Shown here piece after piece: positions 49,894 through 60,600 of a stretch of 64,000 nucleotides of DNA. The DNA is from Branchiostoma floridae. Its lineage: Eukaryota; Chordata; Leptocardii; Amphioxiformes; Branchiostomatidae. The stretch is taken from assembly GCF_000003815.2 (NCBI RefSeq), contig NC_049990.1, positions 7,653,010 through 7,717,009 of the forward strand. The letters are read 5' to 3'. The notes beneath the pieces are model-generated. The model was not told where the DNA came from. It worked only from the letters and a program-made list of their open reading frames with translations, and did not search any database. Position 1 is the stretch's first letter, and each line of letters starts with the position of its first letter. The position numbers were made by a program, and so were the translations under genes.

Positions 49894-50031
49894 TAATCTC
49901 CAAGCAGATTCCTCGCGTGGCATATTAAAGACAGTAACATAAGCTGGCCAATTTTACTCCTCTGCCGGCTAAACTTCTTCCCCAGCTTATGTTACTGTCT
50001 TATGCCACGCGAGGAATCTGCTTGGAGATTA
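49894..50031. mobile_element. Palindromic MITE, TAATCTCCAAGCAGATTC ends
   Basis: Same family as 23,829-23,966, with long inverted arms including CAGTAACATAAGCTGG. The flanks GTGATTCGG and GTCATTCGT agree at seven of nine positions, again fitting a 9-bp duplication. Confidence 0.78.
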
Positions 50032-50741
50032 GTCATTCGTTACTAGTTTGACGTTGTCTTCATTAAGAAAGCTACAACAGGAAGTTACGGCCATGTCTGG
50101 GTCGGCAATTAAACGGACATTTTGTTGTTTTATGGAGCATTATAACAACAAAACACTACATTAAGAGTACATTTGACTCCTAGTCATGCTTGTAAGCATA
50201 TTCGTATGACTGACTTGTTGAAAAAAATGTTATTTTTGTCCTCGATAGGGCCTAAGACTATACTGTAAAACTAGTTGGCATTCATGACATGTCGACATGA
50301 CAATCTGTGAATGCCCCAGGGTGTTGTAGTGAGGAAAAAAAAATCTCGATGTGTCCTGACAAAACATGTACTATTGTTATATGTTGGAAGAACAGGGCCG
50401 AACAGACATAGATCTTTATGACCTTTCCTACCAATATTTACTCAAAGAGTATCCTTGAAAGAAAGGGACAGATACCCTAAAGGGGTTGGGATGTGACGTC
50501 ATGTAAGAGTGACGTCATCGCTTCGCTCTAAACTAACCGAACGAGTCAACATTTAAGCTCAACATTTTTAGTGTAAATTTGGTCCCAGCAGTGATTTTCT
50601 GAACTGCAGTGAGCCTTTCTGTTGGCAATTTTGCAAGGGCGTAATTCAAGATTGATGGTTTAGGCATGTCGTAAAAACCTTATCTATAAAGTGGTGCTAC
50701 GAGCGTAGTGTACGTGTGCCCTATACTTTGTCACAGGTTAT

Positions 50742-51521
50742 TATCTCCATGAAAAATGGAGATATAGTTTTGAGTGTGTCTGTGTGTGTGTCTGTGTGTG
50801 TGTCTGTGTGTGTGTGTGTCTGTGTGTCTGGATTTTGTAGTGAGCATAACTCAAGAACCTCTGAATGGATTAAAATGATATTTGGTTTGTTGGTAGGTGT
50901 TGGGAAGACAAAGGTCAAGGTCAATTTTGGGCCCCCTGGTATGTGACCTTGGTACTGCAACAGAAATTCATTTTTTTGATCTTTTGAACTGGATGTGCTA
51001 TGGTCTTGATTTTTGGATGGCAGATAGCTTGTGACATAAGGGATATCTGGTGTATATTTGGTTCCCCTAGCAGGTTGCTCTGAAACTGCAGGGGCATTTT
51101 TGTCAAAATCTTCTAAGGACGATAACTGAAGAAGGGAATGACAAATTTACATGATATTTGGTACGTAGGTAGCTTAGACAGATGTACATCATGAAATACA
51201 AAATTATGCAAACTGGCACTTAATTTGCATATTTAATGAGGAAAATCTGTATTTGCAGTGTTTCCTTTACAGAACTCAGATACGTGCAATATATGTAGTT
51301 TGTGGCAGGTGGAACATTATCAGATACCAGTTATGCAAATAAGTCCTTAATTTGCATAATTAATGCAAAAGTGCCATAATTCATCGATGTGGTAAATGCT
51401 TGGACAATCAACATAGTAATAGTTAGTAACCAGCGTAGGTTACTTACAGGTGTACATAACTTAGCATAGATTATGCAAATGTGGAAGTCATTTACATAAT
51501 CAGACTATTTCATGGAGATAT
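50742..51521 (+). mobile_element. Non-autonomous DNA element with TATCTCCATG termini
   Basis: The element opens with TATCTCCATG, which folds against ATGGAGATA a few bases later, and closes with the inverse CATGGAGATA. The interior has a TG microsatellite (about 50,775-50,830), AAGGTCAAGGTCAATTTTGG and several TTTGCAT blocks, but no ORF. The size is about 780 bases. Its end lies about 115 bases upstream of exon 1 of ST8SIA copy 1. The superfamily is not recognised; the short body motifs are of a type common in lancelet DNA. Confidence 0.6.
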
Positions 51522-51637
51522 GAGGTCTACGAACTCTTGTTTCAATCGTTCTACATTTAAAAGTTTGTTTCATGTCTTGTTTAGTAAGTTTACTTTATTA
51601 TATACGTGCACAGAGCTTTCCCTGGTGACAACACAAA

Positions 51638-54600
51638 ATGACCCGAGGGCATCGATATTGTGCACTGTTGTTATGTCTACAAGCCGTACAAGCAGTCCTT
51701 TTCGTGCTGTATTACTCACCAGAACTTGTGATTCCTGGCCGTTTGTTGCCCTGGAAAACACCAAATGCTTGCGTACATACCATCAGGTGGGAAACATTAC
51801 ACAAAAACGTCATGTATTTATTTATTTACTCATTTGCCAAATGTATTTACAAAGTTTACTGGTCTTGTTTATCAGGGTGGTGGCGTTAATATAAGTTGTC
51901 ACAACTTGAGCTCGTCGCCACTTCGTCTCTGTACATTTATTTATATATTTTCATGTTATCTTCTTGAATAAAAAAACAACATCACGCACTTAATCATATT
52001 TCCCTCTGAAACTGTCTTTGCTGATGGTCCAATTTTGGACCAAAAATGACTGGATCAAATACTTATTAGCCGATCGAATTCGTCTAATGTCTAACGGAAT
52101 ATTGGCTTTGCATAAAAAATGATTAGCATATCTGTTTGTTGGTATGTTGATATCAAACAAAGCAAAACGACCATTGAGACATCTTTTTTTGTATTCAGAG
52201 TTAAACATCGCCTTATACTGCAGTTCTAGCTAGGGCCACTGTTGTAGACTGACGTTGAATTGGTTAAAGTCACGATATGTTTATATATGTTACGTCGAGG
52301 TTAGAAGTGGAACTTGCATTTGCTAACCCAAATTGGCCTCGAGCGTCTTTTATCTCTTTACTTGGGTATGCTAAATCTTTCGAGTTTCGTCTTTCCAGCT
52401 CTCCTATCGAGCTCGAAGAAGCAGTGAACGGCCGTGAAAGACTCGGCAACATTACCGGTACATTGGTAGAGCTGACAAATTCTTCAGGAGAACTGACAAA
52501 TTCTGCAGTGGAAACACTGGAAGCTGAGGAAACGAGGTATGGTGCTATAGAATAGAAGTTATACAACAGTTGAAGTTAGTCCAACATGATCCACAATCAG
52601 AACTCACAGGGCAATCACGTGAACGTCATCGACTACGAATTAACATGGCTTAGAATTAACTTGCCTTGGAGACAACGCGTTTACTATAACCGTAAAGCAC
52701 GAGCGGACTATACATGTACATGACATGGGTCCTAAGATGGATTTTGGTTTGTTTCTTAAGTCCATTGCAGCAGTTCGATACATATGCTCGACACATACCG
52801 AATGAGACGGTTGCTCTGGGGAAGTTCCTAGCCGACCAGGCAGCTGTGCAGTCCATACCGACGGAAGCACCTAGATGGGTCTATAACAAAACAGCTGCAG
52901 ATTTATTTCGGTAGGAGTCGCCTTCGCGAGTAACATCTATGGTCATAATAAATCTTTTTAAGAATCTCTTGGCATGCAAAGAAACGCAGGGAACTATGGT
53001 TCGAGCCAAGGGGCGAGTAACAACGTTAGCATTGTCATGACAACGCTATGTAGTACGTGCGTACCGTGTTAGGTCTATGTAGACATGGTAATAATGTTGC
53101 TCTCCGGGGTATCCAGAATGCCTAGATGTGATCACATCTACCAATGTCTCATGGTATAAGAAAAAGGGCTATAGTATGTTTAGGGTCACATGACTATGAC
53201 GCGATTTGGTGTCCGCCATCTTGGCTGGTTAAGGCCGCATTGTGAAGTCATGACATTACAACTTATATGTAGGGACCAGAGGCAGAACACGATAGAACAC
53301 GCTTGACACGCATAGATAGAACTTTTGACTTCAATTTATTTGCCCTTGATTTCATAAACAGTGGCGTAAACGATAAGTAAATTTACTGCTGTTAGGAAAT
53401 GCAGGGAATACTGCGGACAAGTTACAAAGGTGTTAGGCATAGGCTTTATTCTAATGTTCCTAAAGGTTTCAAGCAACATTTTGTGATCAGTTTCATGTGG
53501 TTCCTTCCCCTAACAGGAAAAGAATCGTACCTGACAGTCGCTTTGCGAACGGAAATTTTCTAGTCACTCAAGGAATAGTCAAGCAATTTGGGCTAATGCC
53601 CCATAGCGACGTAACCAGGATATTCGATGTGCCAAATGAAGTCATGAAAGGATTTCCTAAGGTAGGTTCGAAGTTTGCTGATCACTGTAGATAGCCTATT
53701 ACTCCATATAACACTGTGTGGGTACCCAAACTATTCTTTGTTCAATACTATACTCTGACTTCCAAACTTTTCCTACATGTTGAGAAGCTATTGAGAATAT
53801 AGGGCCTTGTTTAACCATATATTTTTTTCGCAGTTGAGTCCGTTTGAGAACAAACGCTTCAATACTTGCAGCCTGGTAGGGAACGGAGGGATACTGAAGG
53901 GAAGCGGCTGTGGAAAAGAGATAGACGCCTCTGAGTTTGTGTTTAGGTGAGGTACTTTGATATATTCAAGCACTGGTTAAATTGCTGTAAACTAGCCAGG
54001 TAGATTTGAATATATTGTTGCTTAAGAAACTTCTTTAATTGAACTACAGTTTTAGGCCACGTCAATGCATGCTTTATATGAGATCAGCATTTCCCGGTTA
54101 TGTTGATGAGTATTACCTGGATACGTTGATGAGTATTACCTGGTTTTGTTGATGATTATCGATGTATCGTATGACCATAAATAAACTAAATAAAAACATT
54201 GAAATGAGTACATAATTTTCCTTTTTGTTCCCAACTTGTAGGTTCAACATGGCTCCAATGGACGAAAAATATTTGGAGGACATCGGAAACAAAACCAATC
54301 TGATAACCATGAATCCGTCCATGATCAAATACAGGTACGTCTTATACTACTACTTATACTGAATACAGTTTAAATGTGATAGAACACCACTGCGATACAT
54401 CTTAGATATAGTATATAGCTCAGCATTATCTCAAAATCATCTGGTTGTGTATCTCCTTTGCTATTTGCACAGCACAATTATTACCCTACTAAATATTGTG
54501 CGCCAAATTAACAAGAAAATTTTTAACTTATCTACGAGTTTTATGTTCATGTAATTAAAGTAAAGTTGTGAGATTTGAACATATGAAAGCTGACTAACCG

Positions 54601-55438
54601 TGCTCCCTTTTATTTCATCTAGATACCGCAAAGGCAGAAGAGAAGAAAGCACCATAGACGTTAAAACCCTGATGTCTGACCTCTCAGCGTACGGAGACAG
54701 CTACTTGTGGATTTGGGCCTTTCTCTCCGGCAAACACGCAAGGAGCGCCTTAAAAGCACAACAAGCTCTGCAAGGAAACAATGCCCGGAACCAAGTCATC
54801 TTACCATATCCAATCGTGACAAGATCTATTCTGTCAATTTGGAGAGAGAATGGTATAAAGGCTCATAGACTGTCTACAGGTACATGAACAAAACCTTAAA
54901 CTGGCAATCTACACCAGAAGGGAGCGTTATCTTCCGATTGATATGAATTTTAGGAAATAAAAATGCATACTACACATTATACGATAAAATACGCATTAGC
55001 CCTATGCACATCAGAACTCCCAAGTACCCTCTAATCAACCTAAGCCTATGGCTGAATACAATGTGCCAGACGATGCCAGACTAAAATTAGTCTACAATAC
55101 TAATTTCAGGAGCGTTAAGAAAAACTCGTCTTGTTCCGTGTTCTTTGATATCTACTGAGCAATTGACCCTTTTGTTTTATTTCGTTTAGTCTCTTTCCAT
55201 TTCTTAAACCAATCTTTCCTTTGTATCTCATTCTGTTCTACTCCCTTTTCTTCATATTCTTGGGTATCTAGGACTGCTTCTGGTGAGTTTCGCCACACAG
55301 GTATGCGAGGAGGTGCGCTTGTACGGCTTCTGGCCCTTCCACTCCGACAGGAGCAACAGACGCCTGACTGAGCATTACTACGACAATGCTCTGCCCGGAG
55401 AAGTTCACCGGATGCCTGAAGAGTTCAGGCAACTCCAA
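51638..55438 (+). CDS. ST8SIA-like: Alpha-2,8-sialyltransferase (ST8SIA family), copy 1, C-terminus in gap
   Basis: Exons: 51638-51786, 52399-52536, 52761-52910, 53517-53661, 53834-53946, 54242-54334, 54623-54879, and 55272 into the gap at 55439. Phases agree, giving about 404 residues before the gap. This is a Golgi type II enzyme moving sialic acid from CMP-sialic acid onto a sialylated acceptor. Residues 8-26 are a signal anchor, followed by a poorly conserved stem with N-glycosylation sequons. Sialylmotif L starts at Cys206 ([18 protein letters not shown]). Motif S spans WRENGIKA and STGLLLVS to YGFWPF, with Cys360. Motif III is HYYDN (H383). Motif VS is HRMPEE (H394, E399). The STGLL and YGFWPF blocks are closest to vertebrate ST8SIA1/5/6; I see no strong polysialyltransferase signature. 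About 20-25 residues should lie in the gap. Acceptor specificity cannot be read from sequence. Confidence 0.94.
53194..53254 (+). promoter_or_regulatory. Intron 3 element of ST8SIA copy 1 (YY1-like CCGCCATCTTGG)
   Basis: Intron 3 holds GTCACATGAC-like sequence, then CCGCCATCTTGGCTGGTTAA, then a TGAAGTCATGAC block. The same order of blocks occurs in intron 3 of copy 2 (59,768-59,824, minus strand). CCGCCATCTTGG is a perfect YY1-type site. Retention in both paralogues suggests a shared regulatory element; an old mobile element is the alternative. Confidence 0.5.
54095..54155 (+). repeat. Short tandem repeat in ST8SIA copy 1 intron 5
   Basis: GTTGATGAGTATTACCTGG occurs twice about 24 bases apart, with a third partial GTTGATGA. 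Confidence 0.75.
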
Positions 55439-55709
55439 NNNNNNNNNNNNNNNNNNNNNNNNNNNNNNNNNNNNNNNNNNNNNNNNNNNNNNNNNNNNNN
55501 NNNNNNNNNNNNNNNNNNNNNNNNNNNNNNNNNNNNNNNNNNNNNNNNNNNNNNNNNNNNNNNNNNNNNNNNNNNNNNNNNNNNNNNNNNNNNNNNNNNN
55601 NNNNNNNNNNNNNNNNNNNNNNNNNNNNNNNNNNNNNNNNNNNNNNNNNNNNNNNNNNNNNNNNNNNNNNNNNNNNNNNNNNNNNNNNNNNNNNNNNNNN
55701 NNNNNNNNN
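55439..55709. other. Assembly gap in last exon of ST8SIA copy 1
   Basis: The gap hides the last 20-25 residues and stop of copy 1. Confidence 1.
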
Positions 55710-56450
55710 AAGATAACGCATTAACACACATGCACAGAATTTCTGACTGAACTACTGCAACATACCCTTGTAAATAACCAATCGCTTAGGAAGCGAGCTG
55801 ACCCTATATTAGGTATGTTGTCAACTGCATGCGCAGGTTTGAATTGAAGGACAACCTAGTGAAGTTTTTAGCAGTTCAATTCCTTGCTAAGGTGGTGAAA
55901 AAATTATAAGGAACAGTGCACAAACCAATATATATAGCGAGATGTTATTGGAATTATGCTAGAACCCGTAAGATCATACTGTACAAAATCATCTTTGTTA
56001 CTGGTAATCACTGTTTTGACTGGCGGTATGTAACGTTTATGACTTATTCTCAAGCAATTACAACACCAGTTTGAAAGCTTCAGATGCCGGCGAAAGTGGT
56101 TAAATGTTAGTAATCATCGATACTAGTATTACTATGGCGAGACGTTAGGCCAGAACCGACAAAGTTATTTACTTACTCTCAGGTCATCTCGCCACGTCCA
56201 ATAGCAGTCAGAGCCCGCATCAAGCGTTTGTGGCCCTTATGCTCCACAGAATGGTTGTTAGACAACAGTGCAGCTTAAAGCGTTACCTCAGTATGGGCTC
56301 ATTTCATTTCTGTTTTCATTGATAAGGATAGCCTCTCTGTCTTCATTCTTAGAATGGCCCTTTCTGTGTGAATGGAAAATGCTTTCAGAGAGTAAGGCAC
56401 TTGCAACTGGTACCTACGAATTATACAGCAATACAACAAGGGCAAACACA

Positions 56451-56602
56451 NNNNNNNNNNNNNNNNNNNNNNNNNNNNNNNNNNNNNNNNNNNNNNNNNN
56501 NNNNNNNNNNNNNNNNNNNNNNNNNNNNNNNNNNNNNNNNNNNNNNNNNNNNNNNNNNNNNNNNNNNNNNNNNNNNNNNNNNNNNNNNNNNNNNNNNNNN
56601 NN
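56451..56602. other. Assembly gap between ST8SIA copies 1 and 2
   Basis: 152 N next to the duplicated 3' flank. Confidence 1.
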
Positions 56603-56639
56603 GTGCAGTACGAAAACGGAATCAAAACTAGTAAAAGAA

Positions 56640-57220
56640 AACAACCTCAAACCACATATTGTCTAACTCTTAGACGACATAAACCACACTGAAAACGTTG
56701 CACGAAGAATTTATCTTCGTATTTTATTGTGTATTACCATTTGTGATGGACGTATACAAATGTATTTTATTATGCGTTGCATATTGTATAATACAAACAT
56801 ATTCTCAATCTCGGAATTCAGCCTTTGGGTTGTTGATAGTTTCATAAACCAGTCTTTAGAATGCAAACAAATAGAGGGGTTGATGGTGATCAGATTGGTT
56901 TTCTGTCCAATGTCCTCCAAATATTCCTCGTCCATCGGAGCCATGTTGAACCTACCAGTTATGAGGAGATGAAAATTAGAATATCAAATTAACCTAACTG
57001 AAGAGTTTCCGACGTCAATTCAACATAGCAGCTATACATACAAACAGCCGTAATATACGAGAGAGTACTATATTGAAAAAGCGTACTAAGCGACTGGAAG
57101 TGTATTATCCCGAGGAAGTGTGTGTTTGTACATGTATATTTTTTTCTATTTTGAAAGATAGAACATGATTCAGCTATCTACTTCAATTACATAATCATAA
57201 ACATTGTCCGCTCATTTTTT
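56640..57220 (-). repeat. ST8SIA copy 2 3' flank, duplicated at 63,335-63,915
   Basis: Segments 56652-56873, 57030-57055 and about 57150-57215 match, in order, 63335-63570, 63575-63615 and 63860-63915. Shared blocks include CCACATATTGTC, GGAATTCAGCC-type sequence, GCAAACAA and CATAAACATTGTCCGCTCATT. In the right-hand copy this sequence directly follows the copy 3 stop codon, so it is a duplicated 3' UTR or flank. The left-hand copy is interrupted by the exon-6 fragment. Confidence 0.75.
56874..56951 (-). pseudogene. Orphan ST8SIA exon-6 fragment
   Basis: This minus-strand stretch encodes [19 protein letters not shown] and LITINPS, the second half of sialylmotif L. It is nearly identical to exon 6 of copy 2 and preceded by the same intronic acceptor sequence. 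The match ends about 15 nt before the exon end, so the splice donor is missing and the frame runs into unrelated sequence. The homologous block, with upstream intron, spans about 56,874-57,029. It is inserted in DNA that otherwise matches the 3' flank of copy 3. A non-functional duplicated exon is the simplest reading; a piece of a further gene copy hidden by gaps is the alternative. Confidence 0.85.
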
Positions 57221-57348
57221 CCATTGACCTTAATGGTGACGTAATGGTGAAGCACTCAAGTTATCTACATGTACTTATAATAGCGCCACCAATATACAAG
57301 TATATACAATAACAAAAAACATAACCAGACTAAGCAAAATACAAAATG

Positions 57349-57673
57349 NNNNNNNNNNNNNNNNNNNNNNNNNNNNNNNNNNNNNNNNNNNNNNNNNNNN
57401 NNNNNNNNNNNNNNNNNNNNNNNNNNNNNNNNNNNNNNNNNNNNNNNNNNNNNNNNNNNNNNNNNNNNNNNNNNNNNNNNNNNNNNNNNNNNNNNNNNNN
57501 NNNNNNNNNNNNNNNNNNNNNNNNNNNNNNNNNNNNNNNNNNNNNNNNNNNNNNNNNNNNNNNNNNNNNNNNNNNNNNNNNNNNNNNNNNNNNNNNNNNN
57601 NNNNNNNNNNNNNNNNNNNNNNNNNNNNNNNNNNNNNNNNNNNNNNNNNNNNNNNNNNNNNNNNNNNNNNNNN
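57349..57673. other. Assembly gap in last exon of ST8SIA copy 2
   Basis: The gap hides motifs III (part) and VS and the stop of copy 2. Confidence 1.
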
Positions 57674-60600
57674 TAGTAATGCTCAGTCAGGCGTCTGTTG
57701 TTCCTGTCGGAGTGGAAGGGCCAGAAGCCGTACAAGCGCATCTCTTCGCACATCTGTGAGGCCACACTCGTCATAAGCAGTCCTAGATGATCATAAATAA
57801 CGGAAAGTTAGTATAAAAGAATAAATAGATATATAAGAATGAGATACGTAGAAAAGGGAACTACAGATTAACTGATATAAATAAGACCAAGTGACCGTAT
57901 GTAATATACTCCGTGACGTATTTATGGTTTCCGCCGCATCAGTTGCAACAATAAATATTATGCCGATGATATGGACAGTCCCAGATATAAAAAATAACGA
58001 CGAACAGGAAAGAAAAGAAAGAAAAGGTTACCCCGCGTCACAGAGTAGTAAGGTAAATTGATGAAACCAATTATTCATGCATTTTGTATAATAGCATGCA
58101 TGTTGCAGCTTATGATACCTACCTGTCGACGGCTTGTCAGCTTTGATGCCATTTTCTTTCCAAAACAATCTCAGCAAAACTGCCAGAGTTGGATATGGCA
58201 AGATGACTTGGTTCCGGGCGCTGTTTCCTTGCAGAGCTTTCTGTGTCTTGAAGGCACAATCTGCGTTAGGAGATCTTTCAAAGGCCCAGATACAGAGGTA
58301 GCTGTCTCCGTATACTGACAGGTCATACATGAAGGCTTCAGTGTTTACCTTCGCCTTTTTTCCTTTTCCACTGCTGTATCTAGACAAAAAGAAAAACAAC
58401 AAATCAAAACAAACATGCACGCACGCACAAACAAACAAACAACCACAACCAGACTCCCCCCCCCCCCCCCCAACACACACAATAAGTCATAAATAGAAAA
58501 AGTACCTGTATCGGATCATGGAGGGGTTGATGGTGATCAGATTGGTTTTCTGTCCAATGTCCACAACATATTCCTCGTCCATTGGAGCCATGTTGAACCT
58601 TCCAGTTATGAGGAGATAAAAAGTTAAACAAATCCATGAATATAAAAAAAAAACAATTGAACACTATCCGACGTNNNNNNNNNNNNNNNNNNNNNNNNNN
58701 NNNNNNNNNNNNNNNNNNNNNNNNNNNNNNNNNNNNNNNNNNNNNNNNNNNNNNNNNNNNNNNNNNNNNNNNNNAATGGTTCAAGTAAATACTTTATTTA
58801 AACATTCAGTTAAATCATCTGTGCTATTATACAGCATTTCTATCAGCACTTGTGCATAATAGAGAACCTGACCTGAACACAAACTCAGAGGCGTCTATCT
58901 CTGTTCCACAGCCGCTTCCCGTCAGTATTCCTCCGTTCCCTACCAGGCTGCAAGTTTTGAACCGTTTGTCTTTAAACGGACTTTCCTGTGTAGAAAATAT
59001 ACGTATACTTGGTCTTATCTTCATATCAACGTTAGAATGCAGTTGTGTCGGGTTGTCATCATCATATCTTGCCGCTCCAAATCCCAATCCAACAGCGGGC
59101 TGTAATATGATGTGAATATAAATGAATGAACTAACTTAGCAGTCATAACCAGTATCTCAGTTGTAGGGAGTAGAAGGCTAATATACATGACAGTGATCAT
59201 GAACCTTTACTCAACATAGACGTTACGAACATGGCCTAGTAGCCGGAGTCCTAGGTCAGTACGAAAACGTTTTTAAGGGAAACATTCGCTCAGCTGTAAA
59301 AACTGTTAAGATCTTTGGACGTTGACATCTGCTAGAGGATTGAAGATTGTAATGAAGGAAAACTAAGACTCCAAACCTACTTTAGGAAATCCACTGAAGA
59401 CGTCTGATGGCACCTTGACTATCGTAGGTTTCTTGCCGTAGGTCTTTAGAACGTTCTTCACAACCTATCCCTGTGTGACCAGAAAGCTCCCATTCACGTA
59501 GCGACTGTCGCGTATGACTCCGTTCCTGTGAAATTAAAAAGGGTCATAAAATGCAACTTTCAACCGATGAAGGGGGTCTTGCTTATTAAATCTTTGGCAA
59601 TTGCGTCTTGACAAATTGCATTATATACAGCATACAACATTTACGCAGCTTTGTATGTGCTATCAAACAACTCAGCAGTCCTTATTTGAAGAAATTTGAA
59701 AGCAAATCTACATGACGTCGCATTGTGTTTTGGAGCTGATCCCAAGTCATCAAGTTTACATCTCTTACGTCGTGACGTCACTCGCGTTCTTAACCAACCA
59801 ACATGGCGGAAGCTAAATGACGCCATAATCTGCCAAATGGCAAGTCGAGAAAGTGACTCCTACCGAAATAAATCTGCAGCTGTTTTGTTATAGACCCATC
59901 CAGGTGCCTCCGTCGGTATGGACTGCACAGCTGCCTGGTCGTCTAAGAACTTCTTCAAAGCAACCGATTCCTTCGGTATGTACTTCGCGTAATTTGCAAA
60001 TTCCTGCAATGGCCTTGAGAAAGAAAACAATACAAAACAAAACAAAGTATGATCATTTTCATGTATCCACATCTCAGAGTATGCTTTATGGCTCAAAAAA
60101 TGAGTGCATCTTCCATATCTCAAAGTGATTTACGTCTAATGTAATGACTAGTTCTCTTCTTAATTCATGATAACACACAAATGTTAAAGCCAAGAATTTG
60201 TTTTCTCTTAAAATCTGAGACAACTTTTAGCGCGCGCTAAAGGTCATTTGTACTCCCAAACAAAGCTGTCTCCAGCTTTATATTTTTCTGTCTCACTCAT
60301 TGATTTGGAGCCCATAGTTGTTGTTTTTGCGTTGTTTTTGAAGCTTACGGAAATACATTTTCATGAAAATCAATTCATGATGTACATTTGGGGGGGGGGG
60401 GGATAGGGCGATTTTTTTGTCCTGACGAGTAAATTTCCGTCCTGGAACAGAGAAACGTGTCTAAGACACAGCAGGTTTGCACATTTGGCCTAGCCCCAGC
60501 TGTTACAAAGAGTTTTTTCTTCCCATAGACTTACATATTATAATACATGGTCGCGTTTATAATAAAAGCTACATGACATGTCGGCATATTACTCATTAAA

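Noticed and set aside
52277-52398. Upstream part of the frame over ST8SIA copy 1 exon 2
   Set aside because: A strong pyrimidine-rich acceptor at 52,398 and the match to copy 2 place the exon start at 52,399; the earlier codons are intron.
57265-57348. Hydrophobic C-terminal tail on the ST8SIA copy 2 frame
   Set aside because: It is reached only by reading through the 325-base gap in an arbitrary phase. The family ends in a hydrophilic, Cys-containing tail as in copy 3.
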